A stretch of DNA of 64,000 nucleotides from CAVQBJ01 sp963819075 (GTDB lineage Bacteria; Actinomycetota; Thermoleophilia; Solirubrobacterales; Solirubrobacteraceae). The position numbers and the translations under genes are program-made. Under the pieces are notes generated by a model. The model saw only the letters and a program-made list of their open reading frames with translations, did not search any database and was not told the DNA's origin. Every line of letters begins with the position of its first letter. Position 1 is the stretch's first letter. Of this stretch, positions 33,356 through 43,063 are shown one piece after another. The stretch is from the NCBI GenBank assembly GCA_963819075.1, contig CAWFUP010000001.1:310001-374000 (forward strand), given 5' to 3'.

Positions 33356-34108
33356 ATGCCGCCGATGCTCGGGTTGCCGGATGGGGTACACGCGCTGCTG
33401 TTCGATCTCGACGGGGTCCTGACCCAGACGGCGAAGGTGCACGCCGCCGCGTGGAAGCAGATGTTCGACGAGTTCCTGCGCGGCCGCGCCGAGGCGACGG
33501 GGGCGCCGTTCGTCCCCTTCGATCCGATCGCCGACTACGACGACTACGTCGATGGCAAGCCCCGACTCGATGGGGTGCGGTCGTTCCTGGCCGCTCGGGG
33601 GGTCGAGCTCCCGGAGGGCAGCGACGACGATCCACCCGGGGCCGACACCGTTCACGGCCTTGGCCGGCGCAAGAACGACGTCGTGCTGCGGATGATTCGC
33701 GAGCAGGGCGTGCAGCCCTACGAGGGCTCGGTGCGCTACGTTCGCGCCGCCCGCGACGCGCAGCTGCCGCGAGCGGTCGTGTCGTCGAGCGCGAACGCTC
33801 GCGACGTCCTGCGCGCGGCCGGCATCGATGACCTCTTCGACGCGATCATCGACGGGGTCGTGGCCGGCCGCGAGCACCTGCACGGCAAGCCGGCTCCGGA
33901 CACCTTCCTCGCCGGGGCGGCGGCCCTGCACGCCGAGCCCGCGCAGGCCGCGGTGTTCGAGGACGCGCTGGCCGGGGTGGAGTCCGGCCGCGCGGGGCAC
34001 TTCGGGTTCGTGGTCGGCGTCGATCGCGTCGGGCAGGCGGACGCGTTGCGAGCCCACGGCGCCGACATCGTCGTGCGTGACCTCGCGGAGCTGCTCGAGC
34101 AACCGTGA
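33356..34108 (+). CDS. pgmB: HAD-family beta-phosphoglucomutase
   Basis: A 250-aa haloacid-dehalogenase-fold enzyme of the beta-phosphoglucomutase type, converting beta-glucose-1-phosphate to glucose-6-phosphate. Seen are LLFDLDGVLTQTAKVHAAAWK (nucleophile and acid/base Asp in DLDG, about 14-34), YVDGKPRLDGV (about 64-74, the substrate-specificity loop), VVSSSAN (about 140-146) and FEDALAGVESG (about 200-210). ATG 33356 was chosen; 33365 is also possible. Its stop overlaps the start of the GH65 phosphorylase (GTGA), the classic pairing for disaccharide phosphorolysis. Confidence 0.87.
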   Translation: MPPMLGLPDGVHALLFDLDGVLTQTAKVHAAAWKQMFDEFLRGRAEATGAPFVPFDPIADYDDYVDGKPRLDGVRSFLAARGVELPEGSDDDPPGADTVHGLGRRKNDVVLRMIREQGVQPYEGSVRYVRAARDAQLPRAVVSSSANARDVLRAAGIDDLFDAIIDGVVAGREHLHGKPAPDTFLAGAAALHAEPAQAAVFEDALAGVESGRAGHFGFVVGVDRVGQADALRAHGADIVVRDLAELLEQP

Positions 34109-36459
34109 TCCAGCAGTCCGCCTTCCCCGTCGAGCCCTGGGTGGTGCGTGAGACCTCGCTCGACCTCGATCGCCTGGCCCAGAGCGAGTCGGTGTTCGCG
34201 CTGTCAAACGGACACATCGGCCTGCGCGGCAACCTCGACGAGGGCGAGCCCTACGGCCTGCCCGGCACCTATCTCGCCGGCTTCTATGAGCTGCGACCGC
34301 TCCCGTACGCGGAGGCCGGGTTCGGGTACCCGGAATCCGGCGAGACCGTGGTCGACGTGACGAACGGGAAGATCATCCGGCTGCTCGTGGAGGACGAGGC
34401 GCTCGACGTCCGCTATGGCACGCTGCGCAGCCACGAGCGCGTGCTCGACCTGCGCGACGGCGTGCTCCGGCGCACCGTCGAGTGGGTGTCCCCGACCGGC
34501 CGGGCGGTTCGCGTGCGCACGACGCGGCTGGTCTCCTTCGTGCAACGGGCGATCGTGGCCATCGCCTACGAGGTCGAGCCGCTCGACGGCAAGGCGCCGG
34601 TCGTCGTGCAATCCGAGCTGTTCGCCAACGAGTCGCCCCCGGTGCCCGACGGCGACCCGCGCGCCGCGGCCGCGCTCGCGGCGCCGCTGCAGGCGGAGTT
34701 CTTCGACGCCGACGGCGCCGCGGCGGTCCTCGTGCACCGCACGAAGGCCAGCGAGTTGCGGATCGCCGTGGCGATGGATCACATAATCGACGGACCGGCG
34801 GAGACCGCGACGTCGGTCCAGGCCTACGAGGACGTCGCGCGTTTCATCGCCACGACGGAGCTCGACCCCGGCGCACCGTTTCGCCTGGTCAAATTCGTCG
34901 CCTACGGCTGGTCGCGGCTGCGCTCGGGACCGGCGGTGCGTGATCAGGTCTCGATGGCGCTCAACGAGGCGCGCCATACCGGCTGGGACGGTCTGGTGGC
35001 CGCGCAGCGGGCCTACCTGGACGACTTCTGGGAGCGCGCGGACATCGAGCTCGACGGCGACGCCGAGCTGCAGCAGGCCACGCGCTTCGGTCTGTTCCAC
35101 GTGCTGCAGGCGGGCGCTCGCGCCGAGCAGCGCGCGATCGCGGCTAAGGGCCTGACCGGGCCCGGGTACGACGGCCACGCGTTCTGGGACAGCGAGGCGT
35201 TCGTGCTGCCGGTGCTGACCTACACGGCTCCGCACGCGGTGTCGGACGCGCTGCGCTGGCGCCACCGGACGCTCGACCTCGCGCGCGAACGGGCGAAGCA
35301 GCTGTGCCTCGAGGGGGCGGCGTTCCCCTGGCGAACGATCCACGGCCACGAATGCTCGGCCTATTGGCCGGCCGGCTCCGCGGCCTTCCACATCAACGCC
35401 GCCGTCGCCGATGCGGTGATCCGCTATCGCGCCGCCACCGACGACGACCAGTTCGAGCGTGAGGTCGGCGTCGAGCTGCTCGTCGAGACGGCGCGGCTGT
35501 GGCGATCGCTCGGTCACCACGATCCGGCCGGGCGGTTCCGCATCGACGGCGTCACCGGCCCCGACGAGTACAGCGCCCTCGCCGACAACAACCTCTACAC
35601 GAACCTGATGGCGCAGCGCAATCTGCGCGAGGCGGCCGAGGCGGCCGATCGCCACCCCGACCTGGCGGCCGCGCTCGGCGTCGACGACGAGGAGACCGCC
35701 TCGTGGCGCGACGCCGCCACCGCAATGCTCATCCCCTACGACGAGCAGCGCGGGGTCCACTCCCAGGACGACTGCTTCACCCAGCACGAGGTCTGGGACT
35801 TCGCCTCGACGCGCCCCGATCAGTACCCGCTGCTGCTCAACTTCCCCTACCTGCAGCTGTACCGCAAACAGGTCGTCAAGCAGGCCGACCTCGTACTCGC
35901 GCTCGTCTTCCGCGGCGATGCCTTCACCGACGAGGAGAAGGCGCGCAACTTCGAGTACTACGAACCGCTGACCGTGCGCGACTCATCGCTGTCGGCCTGC
36001 ACGCAGGCGGTCGTCGCGGCCGAGGTCGGACACCTCGAGCTCGCCTACGACTACTACCGCGAGGCGGCGCTCATGGACCTCGACGACCTCGAGCGCAACA
36101 CGCGCGACGGGGTCCACATCGCGGCGCTGGCCGGTGCCTGGATCGCCGCGGTCGCCGGGTTCGGCGGGATGCGCAGCCGTGACGGAGCGCTCAGCTTCAA
36201 GCCGCGGCTGCCGCAGGCCCTGACCCGGATGGTGCTGCGGGTCAGCATCCGCGGGCGGCGGATCGCGGTGGAGATCCGGCGTGAACGGGCGATCTATACG
36301 CTCGTGAGCGGGCCGCCGCTCGAGATCACCCACGACGGCACGGCCGTCACGCTGTCGACCGACAAGCCGACGGTGCTTCCGATCAAACCGCTGACGCCGC
36401 GGGAGGCTCCCAGGCAACCGCCGGGGCGAGAGCCGTTGTGGCGGCGCACCCTGGAGTGA
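34105..36459 (+). CDS. GH65 family disaccharide phosphorylase
   Basis: A 784-aa glycoside hydrolase family 65 protein (maltose, trehalose, kojibiose or nigerose phosphorylase). It splits an alpha-glucodisaccharide with phosphate to glucose and beta-glucose-1-phosphate. The N-terminal beta-sandwich starts ESVFALSNGHIGLRGNLDEG; the (alpha/alpha)6 barrel carries GHAFWDSEAFVLPVL (about 351-365) and the general-acid Glu in TGPDEYSALADNNLYTN (E488). A C-terminal jelly roll closes the protein. Length is normal for the family. The GTG start overlaps the stop of the beta-phosphoglucomutase, so the product is fed straight to glycolysis. Exact substrate cannot be told from sequence by eye. Confidence 0.88.
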   Translation: MIQQSAFPVEPWVVRETSLDLDRLAQSESVFALSNGHIGLRGNLDEGEPYGLPGTYLAGFYELRPLPYAEAGFGYPESGETVVDVTNGKIIRLLVEDEALDVRYGTLRSHERVLDLRDGVLRRTVEWVSPTGRAVRVRTTRLVSFVQRAIVAIAYEVEPLDGKAPVVVQSELFANESPPVPDGDPRAAAALAAPLQAEFFDADGAAAVLVHRTKASELRIAVAMDHIIDGPAETATSVQAYEDVARFIATTELDPGAPFRLVKFVAYGWSRLRSGPAVRDQVSMALNEARHTGWDGLVAAQRAYLDDFWERADIELDGDAELQQATRFGLFHVLQAGARAEQRAIAAKGLTGPGYDGHAFWDSEAFVLPVLTYTAPHAVSDALRWRHRTLDLARERAKQLCLEGAAFPWRTIHGHECSAYWPAGSAAFHINAAVADAVIRYRAATDDDQFEREVGVELLVETARLWRSLGHHDPAGRFRIDGVTGPDEYSALADNNLYTNLMAQRNLREAAEAADRHPDLAAALGVDDEETASWRDAATAMLIPYDEQRGVHSQDDCFTQHEVWDFASTRPDQYPLLLNFPYLQLYRKQVVKQADLVLALVFRGDAFTDEEKARNFEYYEPLTVRDSSLSACTQAVVAAEVGHLELAYDYYREAALMDLDDLERNTRDGVHIAALAGAWIAAVAGFGGMRSRDGALSFKPRLPQALTRMVLRVSIRGRRIAVEIRRERAIYTLVSGPPLEITHDGTAVTLSTDKPTVLPIKPLTPREAPRQPPGREPLWRRTLE

Positions 36460-36465
36460 GGTCGG

Positions 36466-36948
36466 TCAGAGCGTCGGCAGCCAGTGCCGACCGGCCCGGA
36501 CCTCCTGGAAGCGCCGGTGTGACTGGCTGAGCGGCAGCTCGTGCTGCCCGTAGACGCTCAGCCGGGCGATCCCCGCCGGGGCGGCGCGCAGCACGGCCGC
36601 GCGGGGCAGCGGGCCGAGCCGGGCGAAGTCCGTCAACTCATAGGTCGCCTCGAGCTCGGCGATCCAGGTCGCCTCGTCGGGGTGCCACTCGGCGGTGATG
36701 CGGTGCGTGGTGGCGCGCAGCTGAGCCACGAACTGGCCGATCACGTCACGCACCTCGTCGGCGTTCGTTGCCACCTTGCTGTCGAGCGTCAGCAGTTGCC
36801 CGTCCGCCGCGAAGAGCGCCGTAAACGCCTCGACGTCGAGGGCATCGATGCGGCTCAGCGCCACCGCGATCGGCGACTTGGGCGCGGCATCGGCCGAACC
36901 CCGGACCGGGGTCTGCTCACGCTGGCCGCTCGAGCTCGTCGAGGACAT
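36466..36948 (-). CDS. SnoaL-like (NTF2-fold) protein
   Basis: A 160-aa protein with an unstructured Ser/Gln-rich N-terminus (about 1-30) followed by an NTF2/SnoaL-like domain: RIDALDVEAFTALFAADGQLL (helix and first strands), ADEVRDVIGQFVAQLRATTH, and alternating beta strands ITAEWHPDEATWIAELEATYEL. No catalytic residues can be assigned. It converges with the GH65 gene with 6 bp between. Confidence 0.72.
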   Translation of the reverse strand: MSSTSSSGQREQTPVRGSADAAPKSPIAVALSRIDALDVEAFTALFAADGQLLTLDSKVATNADEVRDVIGQFVAQLRATTHRITAEWHPDEATWIAELEATYELTDFARLGPLPRAAVLRAAPAGIARLSVYGQHELPLSQSHRRFQEVRAGRHWLPTL

Positions 36949-37018
36949 CTGAGCGCAGACTAGCGCTGCGGCCTGTCCCGCGCGTGGGGCGGGCCACAGC
37001 CCGCCGCCCTGCCCGCCC

Positions 37019-38845
37019 TCAGGCCGGCGCTGCGGCCGGAACGACCGCGGGCGGCCGCTCCAAGAACACCACGGCGTTGTGCGCGTCGAATCCGATGACG
37101 GCCATGCGCCGCACCGGCGACGAACGCGCGGGATCGACGGGCCCGACCGGGCCACGACAGACGATCGCCCCGTGCGCGAGATGGCACAGGTAGCTGTGGG
37201 TGACGTTTGCCCGGCTGACGTGCAGCACGTAGCGCACCGCCCGCGGCACGGCAAAGAAGGTGGCCCGCACGTGCAGGACGCCGCGGCGCGTGCTGACCCG
37301 CCAGCGTATGTGCGGCCGGTGTGCGGTCGGCGCCGCCGCGGACTGAGCCGGCCCGCTGCCGCGGGGCGCGGGGCCGGGCCGGGCGGAAGCGACCGGCGTC
37401 GAGGTGCCCGCGCCGCTCGTGGTTGACGACCCCGCACCGCTCGTGCACGACGTCACCTGGATCCCCCGTGTGGTCGCGCTCGCCGCTGGGTCGCCGGCCT
37501 GATCGCTGTAGGTCACGGTCAGCGTGTAGCTCCCGGCTGCAAGCGAACACACCGGAAGGCTCACCGTGTTCGTACCGCTGCTCGCGTTGGGCAGCGAAAG
37601 TTGCAGGCTGGCGGGGCCGGTGAGCGACACGGTCGTGCTGTTGGCCAGGACCGGCGCGGGCAGCGTGAAGGAGACCGGCAGCGCCGCCGACGCCATCGCT
37701 CCACTCGTCGGGCTGGTGATGGCCGGCGGTACCGTGCTGAGGTTGAGCGTGACCCCGGAGCTGGACGCGCTCGCGGTTGGGTTGCCGAGGGCATCCTGGT
37801 AGGAGACGGTCACGGTGTAGGTGCCGGTCGCCAGCGTGGCCCCGGACGGACTGACCGCCGTCACGTCCGTTGAGGAGGCGAGCGCGCTCGGGTTCAGCGA
37901 CAGCGTGTGCGTCCCCGCGGCGGTGTCGCCAAGCGTGAGCGTCACCGTCTCGGGACCGCTGAAGACGAGGCTCACCGAGCCGGATAGAGCGGCCTCGGGG
38001 AGCGAGTACTGGACCGCGATCGGGCGCCCGGACGCGCCGCCCGCCGCCGGCGCGAGCAGCGTCGGCGCTTGGGTCGTACGGTCGAGGACCCAGGTGTTGT
38101 TCGTGGTCGTCGCGACTGAATGGCCCAGGTTGTCGGCGTAGCTGAGCGACACGTCGTAGGTGCCGTCGCTCAGCGCCGTGGGGCCGGTGACCGACGTGAC
38201 CGCCGCGGTGTTCGCGGCGAGGCTGGCTGGGTTGAGCGTGAAGGTCTGGGACTGCGAACGGCTGGCGAGCGTCAGCACGGACACGGCGCTCGTGGCGGTG
38301 TTGGTGAGCGACAGCGTCACCGGAGTGGCGAGCGACGGCGCGTCGGGCAGCGTGAAGATCGCGGGCAGGGTGTTGGCGCTGGTGTTCGCGGCCGGCGAGG
38401 TGAGCGTCGGCGGCGCCGTGGCGGTGGAGATGGTGACGTTCGTCACCGTGGCGGACTGCAGCGTGACGCTGTTGCTGTTCTGTACGTACTTCATGTAGAC
38501 GTTCCACTTGCCGTCCGGCAGCGCGCCGCTGGCGGCCGAGAAGTGCGCGGAGTCGGTGGTCACCGCCGCTGGGTTGAACGAGAACGAGCCGCTCGTGGTG
38601 CCCGTCGTGACGTTGGCCAGCGTCAGCATCACCGGCTGGCTGACCGTGTAGGGCCCGGAGACGTAGGTCCAGACCATCTGGACCGAACCGGCTTGTGGCG
38701 CAGTCGAGACGCTCCAACTCGCGAAGACGTTGTTGACGTACGTGTTGCTCGACACCGGCGAGCTGAACACGATCGTGGCCGACGCGGTGCCGGCGAGCGG
38801 CCCGAGGACGAGCAGCACGGAAAGGATCAGCGCACGGCGGAGCAT
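37019..38845 (-). CDS. Secreted Ig-like repeat protein
   Basis: A 608-aa secreted protein: signal peptide (about 1-23), then four related Ig-like modules of about 100 aa (about 25-140, 143-245, 247-345, 348-450). The later modules open with 'P-T-L/I-x-x-P' and share phrases such as (V/A)LSDGTYDVSLSYAD, ATGTYTVTVSYQD, AAGSYTLTVTYSD. A Ser/Thr/Pro linker (about 455-500) and a basic beta-rich C-terminal domain (about 500-608) follow. No enzyme motif; likely an adhesion or surface protein. It lies downstream of the exporter genes on the same strand, 60 bp after the permease stop. Confidence 0.75.
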   Translation of the reverse strand: MLRRALILSVLLVLGPLAGTASATIVFSSPVSSNTYVNNVFASWSVSTAPQAGSVQMVWTYVSGPYTVSQPVMLTLANVTTGTTSGSFSFNPAAVTTDSAHFSAASGALPDGKWNVYMKYVQNSNSVTLQSATVTNVTISTATAPPTLTSPAANTSANTLPAIFTLPDAPSLATPVTLSLTNTATSAVSVLTLASRSQSQTFTLNPASLAANTAAVTSVTGPTALSDGTYDVSLSYADNLGHSVATTTNNTWVLDRTTQAPTLLAPAAGGASGRPIAVQYSLPEAALSGSVSLVFSGPETVTLTLGDTAAGTHTLSLNPSALASSTDVTAVSPSGATLATGTYTVTVSYQDALGNPTASASSSGVTLNLSTVPPAITSPTSGAMASAALPVSFTLPAPVLANSTTVSLTGPASLQLSLPNASSGTNTVSLPVCSLAAGSYTLTVTYSDQAGDPAASATTRGIQVTSCTSGAGSSTTSGAGTSTPVASARPGPAPRGSGPAQSAAAPTAHRPHIRWRVSTRRGVLHVRATFFAVPRAVRYVLHVSRANVTHSYLCHLAHGAIVCRGPVGPVDPARSSPVRRMAVIGFDAHNAVVFLERPPAVVPAAAPA

Positions 38846-38905
38846 CCCCCAGGTCCTCGGCGGGCGGAAGGGCGACTTGAGCCCGATACGAGGTAGTCGC
38901 GGCCG

Positions 38906-40147
38906 TCAGCTCGTGCGCAGGGCCTCGGTCGGGCTGAGGCGCGCGGCCTTCGCGGCGGGGTAGATGCCGGAGACGATCCCGATCGTTAGTCCCGCGGCCG
39001 GGGCCGCGATCAACGCGTAGCCGGGGATCACGGTGGGCTGCCCCTGGACGAGCGAGTAGATGAGCGTCGCGAGCGCACCGAGCAGCAGCCCGGCCATCCC
39101 GCCGAGCCCGGCCAGCAGCGCCGACTCGGCGACGAATTGGAGCGTGATGTGCCGTCGGGTGGCACCGAGCGCGCGGCGCAGCCCGATCTCTCCCCGACGC
39201 TCGAGCACCGAGATGACCATGATGTTGGCGATCCCGATCGCGCCGACGAGCAGGGCCACCGCTCCGAGCCCGAGGAGCAGGGTGGTGAACTGGCCGTTGG
39301 CGGCCGCGCGGGCCTCGAGGGCATCGGAGGGCACGTTCACGGTAACCCCGTCGGGACTCTGCGGGTCGGTGGTCGGCGCGAGCAGGTTCGAGGTCTGCGT
39401 CACCGCACTCTCGTTCGCGCGGACGTAGATCTCGGACGGATTCGGCGCGGTCTGAAACATGCGCTCGGCCACCGGTAGGCCGATGAACGCGGTGCTGTCG
39501 AGCTGTGGGTCGAGCAGCACCGGCTGCATGATCCCGATGACCGTGAACCAGGTCCCGCCGATGAACAGCTGGACGCGGCCGCTCACGCCGAGGATCTGGA
39601 GCGTGCTCGCGGCCTGCGCGCCGAGGACGACCGTGGGGTAGCTCGCGGTGGCCGCGCTCAGGAACTGCCCCGTGGCGAGCCGGCCGCCGACCGCCGCGAG
39701 CAGGCCGGGGTCGGTCGCATCGACCCCGAGCCCGCCCGTCTGGTCGGTGGGCACGTAGGGGTTTCGCAGGACAGTGGCCTGCGGGATCTCGTAGACGGCC
39801 GAGGCTCGCTGGACCGACGCCATGTGCAGGATCGACGCGACCGCCGTGCTCGGCAGGACGCCGTTCGCTCCGGCGAAGGTCTGGCCGGGCATCACGGTGA
39901 GCAGGTTGGGGCCGATGTTGTCGATCTCGGCCAGCAGATTGGCCTGACTCGATGCCGACACGCCGACGACCGCCACCATCGCCCCGATGCCGATCGCGAT
40001 CCCGAGCGCGGACAGCGACGCCCGCAGCCGGCGCGTGCGCATCCCCTGCAGCGCGACCGACATCAGCTCGCGCGGGGGCAGCCGCGCGGCGTCGGCGGGG
40101 CGAGGCCGCTGCGCCGGGAACCGCGGTGCGTGCGCGGCCCAGCTCAC
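38906..40147 (-). CDS. MacB/FtsX-type ABC transporter permease
   Basis: A 413-aa permease: one N-terminal helix (LSALGIAIGIGAMVAVVGV, about 43-61), a periplasm-facing MacB_PCD-like domain (about 65-270) and three C-terminal helices (FtsX domain, about 290-405) with NIMVISVLERRGEIGLRRAL. The GTG at 40147 overlaps the stop of the ATPase gene (GTGA), so translation is coupled; an internal ATG (MSVALQG) at about residue 29 is the alternative. It acts with the adjacent ATPase and the HlyD-like adaptor in exporting or releasing substrates across the membrane. Confidence 0.85.
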   Translation of the reverse strand: MSWAAHAPRFPAQRPRPADAARLPPRELMSVALQGMRTRRLRASLSALGIAIGIGAMVAVVGVSASSQANLLAEIDNIGPNLLTVMPGQTFAGANGVLPSTAVASILHMASVQRASAVYEIPQATVLRNPYVPTDQTGGLGVDATDPGLLAAVGGRLATGQFLSAATASYPTVVLGAQAASTLQILGVSGRVQLFIGGTWFTVIGIMQPVLLDPQLDSTAFIGLPVAERMFQTAPNPSEIYVRANESAVTQTSNLLAPTTDPQSPDGVTVNVPSDALEARAAANGQFTTLLLGLGAVALLVGAIGIANIMVISVLERRGEIGLRRALGATRRHITLQFVAESALLAGLGGMAGLLLGALATLIYSLVQGQPTVIPGYALIAAPAAGLTIGIVSGIYPAAKAARLSPTEALRTS

Positions 40148-40833
40148 CGCTGCTCGTCCCGCACGATCTCGCCGTCGCTCATGGCGACGTATCGAGGGAA
40201 GCTCTCGGCGACGCGTGGATCGTGGGTGATGAGCACGAGCGTCGCACCGTCGGCGGAGAGACCGTGCAGGAGTGCGATCACCTGCTCGCCGGACCTGGAG
40301 TCGAGGTTTCCGGTGGGCTCGTCGGCCAGGATGATGACCGGGCGCTTGGCGATCGCGCGCGCAATGGCCACACGCTGGCGCTCGCCGCCCGACATCTGCG
40401 CCGGGCGATGCCCGAGCCGGTGGCCGAGGTCGACCCGTGCGAGCGCGGCTCGGGCCGCCGCTCGTCGCTCGCGAGCCGGCGCGCCCGTGTACAGCATCCC
40501 GTTCGCCACGTTGTCGATCGCGCTCAGCGCGTCCTGGAGGTGGAAGTCCTGGAAGACGAAGCCGATCCGGTGCGCGCGCAGGCCGGCGAGCTCGGAGTCC
40601 GTGGCCTCGACGACGTCGCGGCCGATGACCTGCACCTGGCCCGCGGTGACCCGCTCCAGGGTGCCGAGCACGGTGAGCATCGTCGTCTTGCCCGAGCCCG
40701 ACGGACCGACCACCGCGACCTGCTCGCCGGCGCCGATCTCGACGCTCACGCTCCGCAGCGCATGGACATCTCCGGGGTACTCCTTCGTCACCTCTTGCAG
40801 CCGGAGCGCTGGGACGTCGAGATCCACGGTCAA
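40144..40833 (-). CDS. MacB/LolD-type ABC transporter ATPase
   Basis: A 229-aa ATP-binding subunit. Walker A GPSGSGKTT (about 43-51), Q-loop FVFQDFHLQ, signature MSGGERQRVAIARAI (about 145-159), Walker B IILADEPTGNLDS (about 166-178) and the switch His in ITHDPRV are all present, so it should be active. The TTG start overlaps the stop of the adaptor gene (TTGA); GTG at 40827 is a possible alternative. It pairs with the permease downstream. Confidence 0.9.
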   Translation of the reverse strand: MTVDLDVPALRLQEVTKEYPGDVHALRSVSVEIGAGEQVAVVGPSGSGKTTMLTVLGTLERVTAGQVQVIGRDVVEATDSELAGLRAHRIGFVFQDFHLQDALSAIDNVANGMLYTGAPARERRAAARAALARVDLGHRLGHRPAQMSGGERQRVAIARAIAKRPVIILADEPTGNLDSRSGEQVIALLHGLSADGATLVLITHDPRVAESFPRYVAMSDGEIVRDEQR

Positions 40834-42326
40834 CCCTGGGAGTCCGTGACCTGCAGCCCGTTGTACAGGCCGGCACCCGAGATCTGCACGTACCCGGCGG
40901 CGAACAGGCCGGGCGAGACGGCGATCAGCCGATGCGGCGAGGCGGCCTCCTGGAGGGCGTAGCCGCCGCCGGCGGTGGCCAGCAGCGCGGTGACCGGCAC
41001 CGACAGCACGTTGGTTGCCTTCTGCTGCTCGAAGCTGACGCTGACGGTCGCCTGGTCGAGCCCTGACGTCGTCGCCGCCTGGCCGCTGAGCGTGACCGTC
41101 ACCGGGATGGTTGCCGCCGGTGGCGACCCCGAAGCGCCATTACCGTTGCCGCTCCCGTTCGAGCCCGGCGAGGTGCTGGCGCTCTGGGCCACCGGGCTGA
41201 CGTGCGTTACCCGGCCGTCGACCGTGCTTCCGTCGGGCAGCTGGACGGTCACCGCCGCACCCACCGTCGCCTCGCTCTGCATCGTCGCGTCGAGCGCCAC
41301 ACTGACGACGAGGCGAGGCGAGGCCGTCTGGAGGATCGCCTGGGCCGATGCTCCCCCGCCCGAGTTCGCGGGTGGCGTTGCGCTCCCCGGCGAGCGGGAG
41401 GGGGAGGGCGACGGCGCGCTGCCCTTCGGCTGCGCGGCCTCGGCCTTCAGCAGCGCCTCGAGCGCCGAGAGGATGGCCGGCGAGTCGTTGGGCGTATCGG
41501 CCGTGGCGGCCGGTGCGCCGTGGGGCACCCCCGACGCCGGGGTCGTCGGTCCCCGCGCGCCGGTCGGCCCCGAGGGCCCGGTCGGCCCCGCGCCGCCCGG
41601 CGCCGGGGAGAAGTCGACGAACGCCGTCCGCGGCGTGAGTGGCGCGGACGTCGTGCTCGAGCTGGCCGCTTGGCCGGTCGACCCGAGCACGGTGTCGACC
41701 GCCGTGATGCGCTGCGCGCCCGGCAGGAACACGATCTGCCCGAGGGGGATCGTGCCGGTCTGCGACCGGCCGAGCGCCGCCTGCCAGCGCCGGACAGCGT
41801 CGGTTGTCGCCGGCTGCCAGACGTCGTCGAGCGCGAGCTGCCGATACGGGTCGAAGCCCAGGTCCGCCAAGTCCCGGTTGAGCTCGTACACGTCCGGGCC
41901 GTCGCTCACGCCCGACGCGAGATCGCGCCACGCCGGCGTCGAGCCATCGAACAGCACGACGGGCGTGTCATCGACCTCGTAGAGCGTCTGGCCGGGCCGG
42001 AAGACCTGTCCGACCGCGGGAAGCGAGGTGATCGTGCCGCTCAGCCGGTTGTACACGGTCTGCGGGTCGGCGTAGCCGAGCGTGCCGGTCTCGGTATCGG
42101 TCGCCACGAGGTCGCGTCGCTGTACGGCCACCGCACCGGAGGCGGTCAACCGCCGCCCGCCTCCGTTTCCCGTGCCCGAGGCGTCGCTGACGACGATCGC
42201 CGCGACCGCGGCAGCGGCGGCCGCGATCGCCGCCACCGCGCCGACCATGGTCCGTCGCCGGGCCACCGGGACCCGACGAGGGCGCCCGCCGTCCACGACC
42301 GGGGAGCTCGGCGGCCTTCGGGCCAT
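40830..42326 (-). CDS. HlyD/RND-type adaptor with peptidoglycan-binding domain
   Basis: A 498-aa membrane-anchored adaptor. One helix (about 27-47) leads to a region with GTLGYADPQTVYNRLSGTI and GQVFRPGQTLYEVDD (biotinyl-lipoyl-like half), then a PG_binding_1 domain (about 140-190: YELNRDLADLGFDP, ATTDAVRRWQAALGRSQTG). A long Pro/Ser/Thr/Gly-rich stretch (about 230-340) and a second beta-barrel part (ASPRLVVSVALDATMQ onward) follow. This build is usual for actinobacterial exporter adaptors that span the wall. ATG 42326 chosen. Part of the lipoprotein-adaptor-ATPase-permease operon. Confidence 0.82.
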   Translation of the reverse strand: MARRPPSSPVVDGGRPRRVPVARRRTMVGAVAAIAAAAAAVAAIVVSDASGTGNGGGRRLTASGAVAVQRRDLVATDTETGTLGYADPQTVYNRLSGTITSLPAVGQVFRPGQTLYEVDDTPVVLFDGSTPAWRDLASGVSDGPDVYELNRDLADLGFDPYRQLALDDVWQPATTDAVRRWQAALGRSQTGTIPLGQIVFLPGAQRITAVDTVLGSTGQAASSSTTSAPLTPRTAFVDFSPAPGGAGPTGPSGPTGARGPTTPASGVPHGAPAATADTPNDSPAILSALEALLKAEAAQPKGSAPSPSPSRSPGSATPPANSGGGASAQAILQTASPRLVVSVALDATMQSEATVGAAVTVQLPDGSTVDGRVTHVSPVAQSASTSPGSNGSGNGNGASGSPPAATIPVTVTLSGQAATTSGLDQATVSVSFEQQKATNVLSVPVTALLATAGGGYALQEAASPHRLIAVSPGLFAAGYVQISGAGLYNGLQVTDSQG

Positions 42327-42363
42327 CAGCTCGCGCGGCGCGGTCGGCTTCCCCTCACCGGCG

Positions 42364-43011
42364 TCACTGCCCCGCGCTCGAGGACTGGTGGACCGCGGTC
42401 GCGCCGTTGCGCTCGACCTGCTGCAGCTCGGCCTCCGTGATGATGCCGCCGGCCGCCGGCAGGCACGCCTGGCCCGCGCTGGCAAACGCCGGTGATTGCA
42501 GGTTCACGCCGGCCGCGGTGAGCGCCTGGGGCGACAGCTGACCCTGGGCGTCGGGGTCGGGGAAGTTGCTCAGCCCGTGGTTGCGCAGGCAGCGCACGAA
42601 GGCGAGCTCGGCCTGCAGTTTCCGGTAGCGCTGCTGGGGTGTCTCGCCCGGGCCCACGTTCTGAGGCGCCGGCAGGATGCCTCGGCAGGCCTGCGTCGCG
42701 GCCTGGAAGGCGGGCGACCCGGTGATCGCCGGCGTGATGCGTTGCGTCACCGACTGGCCGTTCGCGCTGCTGTGCACCACCGGATCGGGAAAGCCGGTCA
42801 CACCGTGCGCGCGCATGCAGCTCGAGTACTTGAAGGCCGCGCCGGCGAAGCTCTGCGGCGACGGGCTGTTCGTCGTGGTCGGGCCGGACGAGCCGCATCC
42901 GGCCGCCAGGAGCGCGAGGCCGGCGCTCACCGCCAGGGCCGAGAGCCATCTGAGGCGCAGGGCCCGTCTGTCACCCCGGAGCCTTGCCGTTGCGAGTCGC
43001 GTGATCGTCAT
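42364..43011 (-). CDS. Lipoprotein with duplicated C-x-R-x-HG motif
   Basis: A 215-aa predicted lipoprotein (lipobox LLAAGC, Cys about 39). The mature part has two similar halves, marked by CMRAHGVTGFPDP (about 65-77) and CLRNHGLSNFPDP (about 141-153), each followed by an Ala/Gln-rich helix and another Cys. Proteins of this type precede peptidoglycan-binding adaptor/ABC operons in other actinobacteria (from recollection). It is the first gene of the exporter operon and is divergent from the response regulator. Confidence 0.78.
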   Translation of the reverse strand: MTITRLATARLRGDRRALRLRWLSALAVSAGLALLAAGCGSSGPTTTNSPSPQSFAGAAFKYSSCMRAHGVTGFPDPVVHSSANGQSVTQRITPAITGSPAFQAATQACRGILPAPQNVGPGETPQQRYRKLQAELAFVRCLRNHGLSNFPDPDAQGQLSPQALTAAGVNLQSPAFASAGQACLPAAGGIITEAELQQVERNGATAVHQSSSAGQ

Positions 43012-43063
43012 CGCTTGCCTCTCCTGTTAACCGTTGGACGGCGACAGTTCTACGGCGTAGGGG

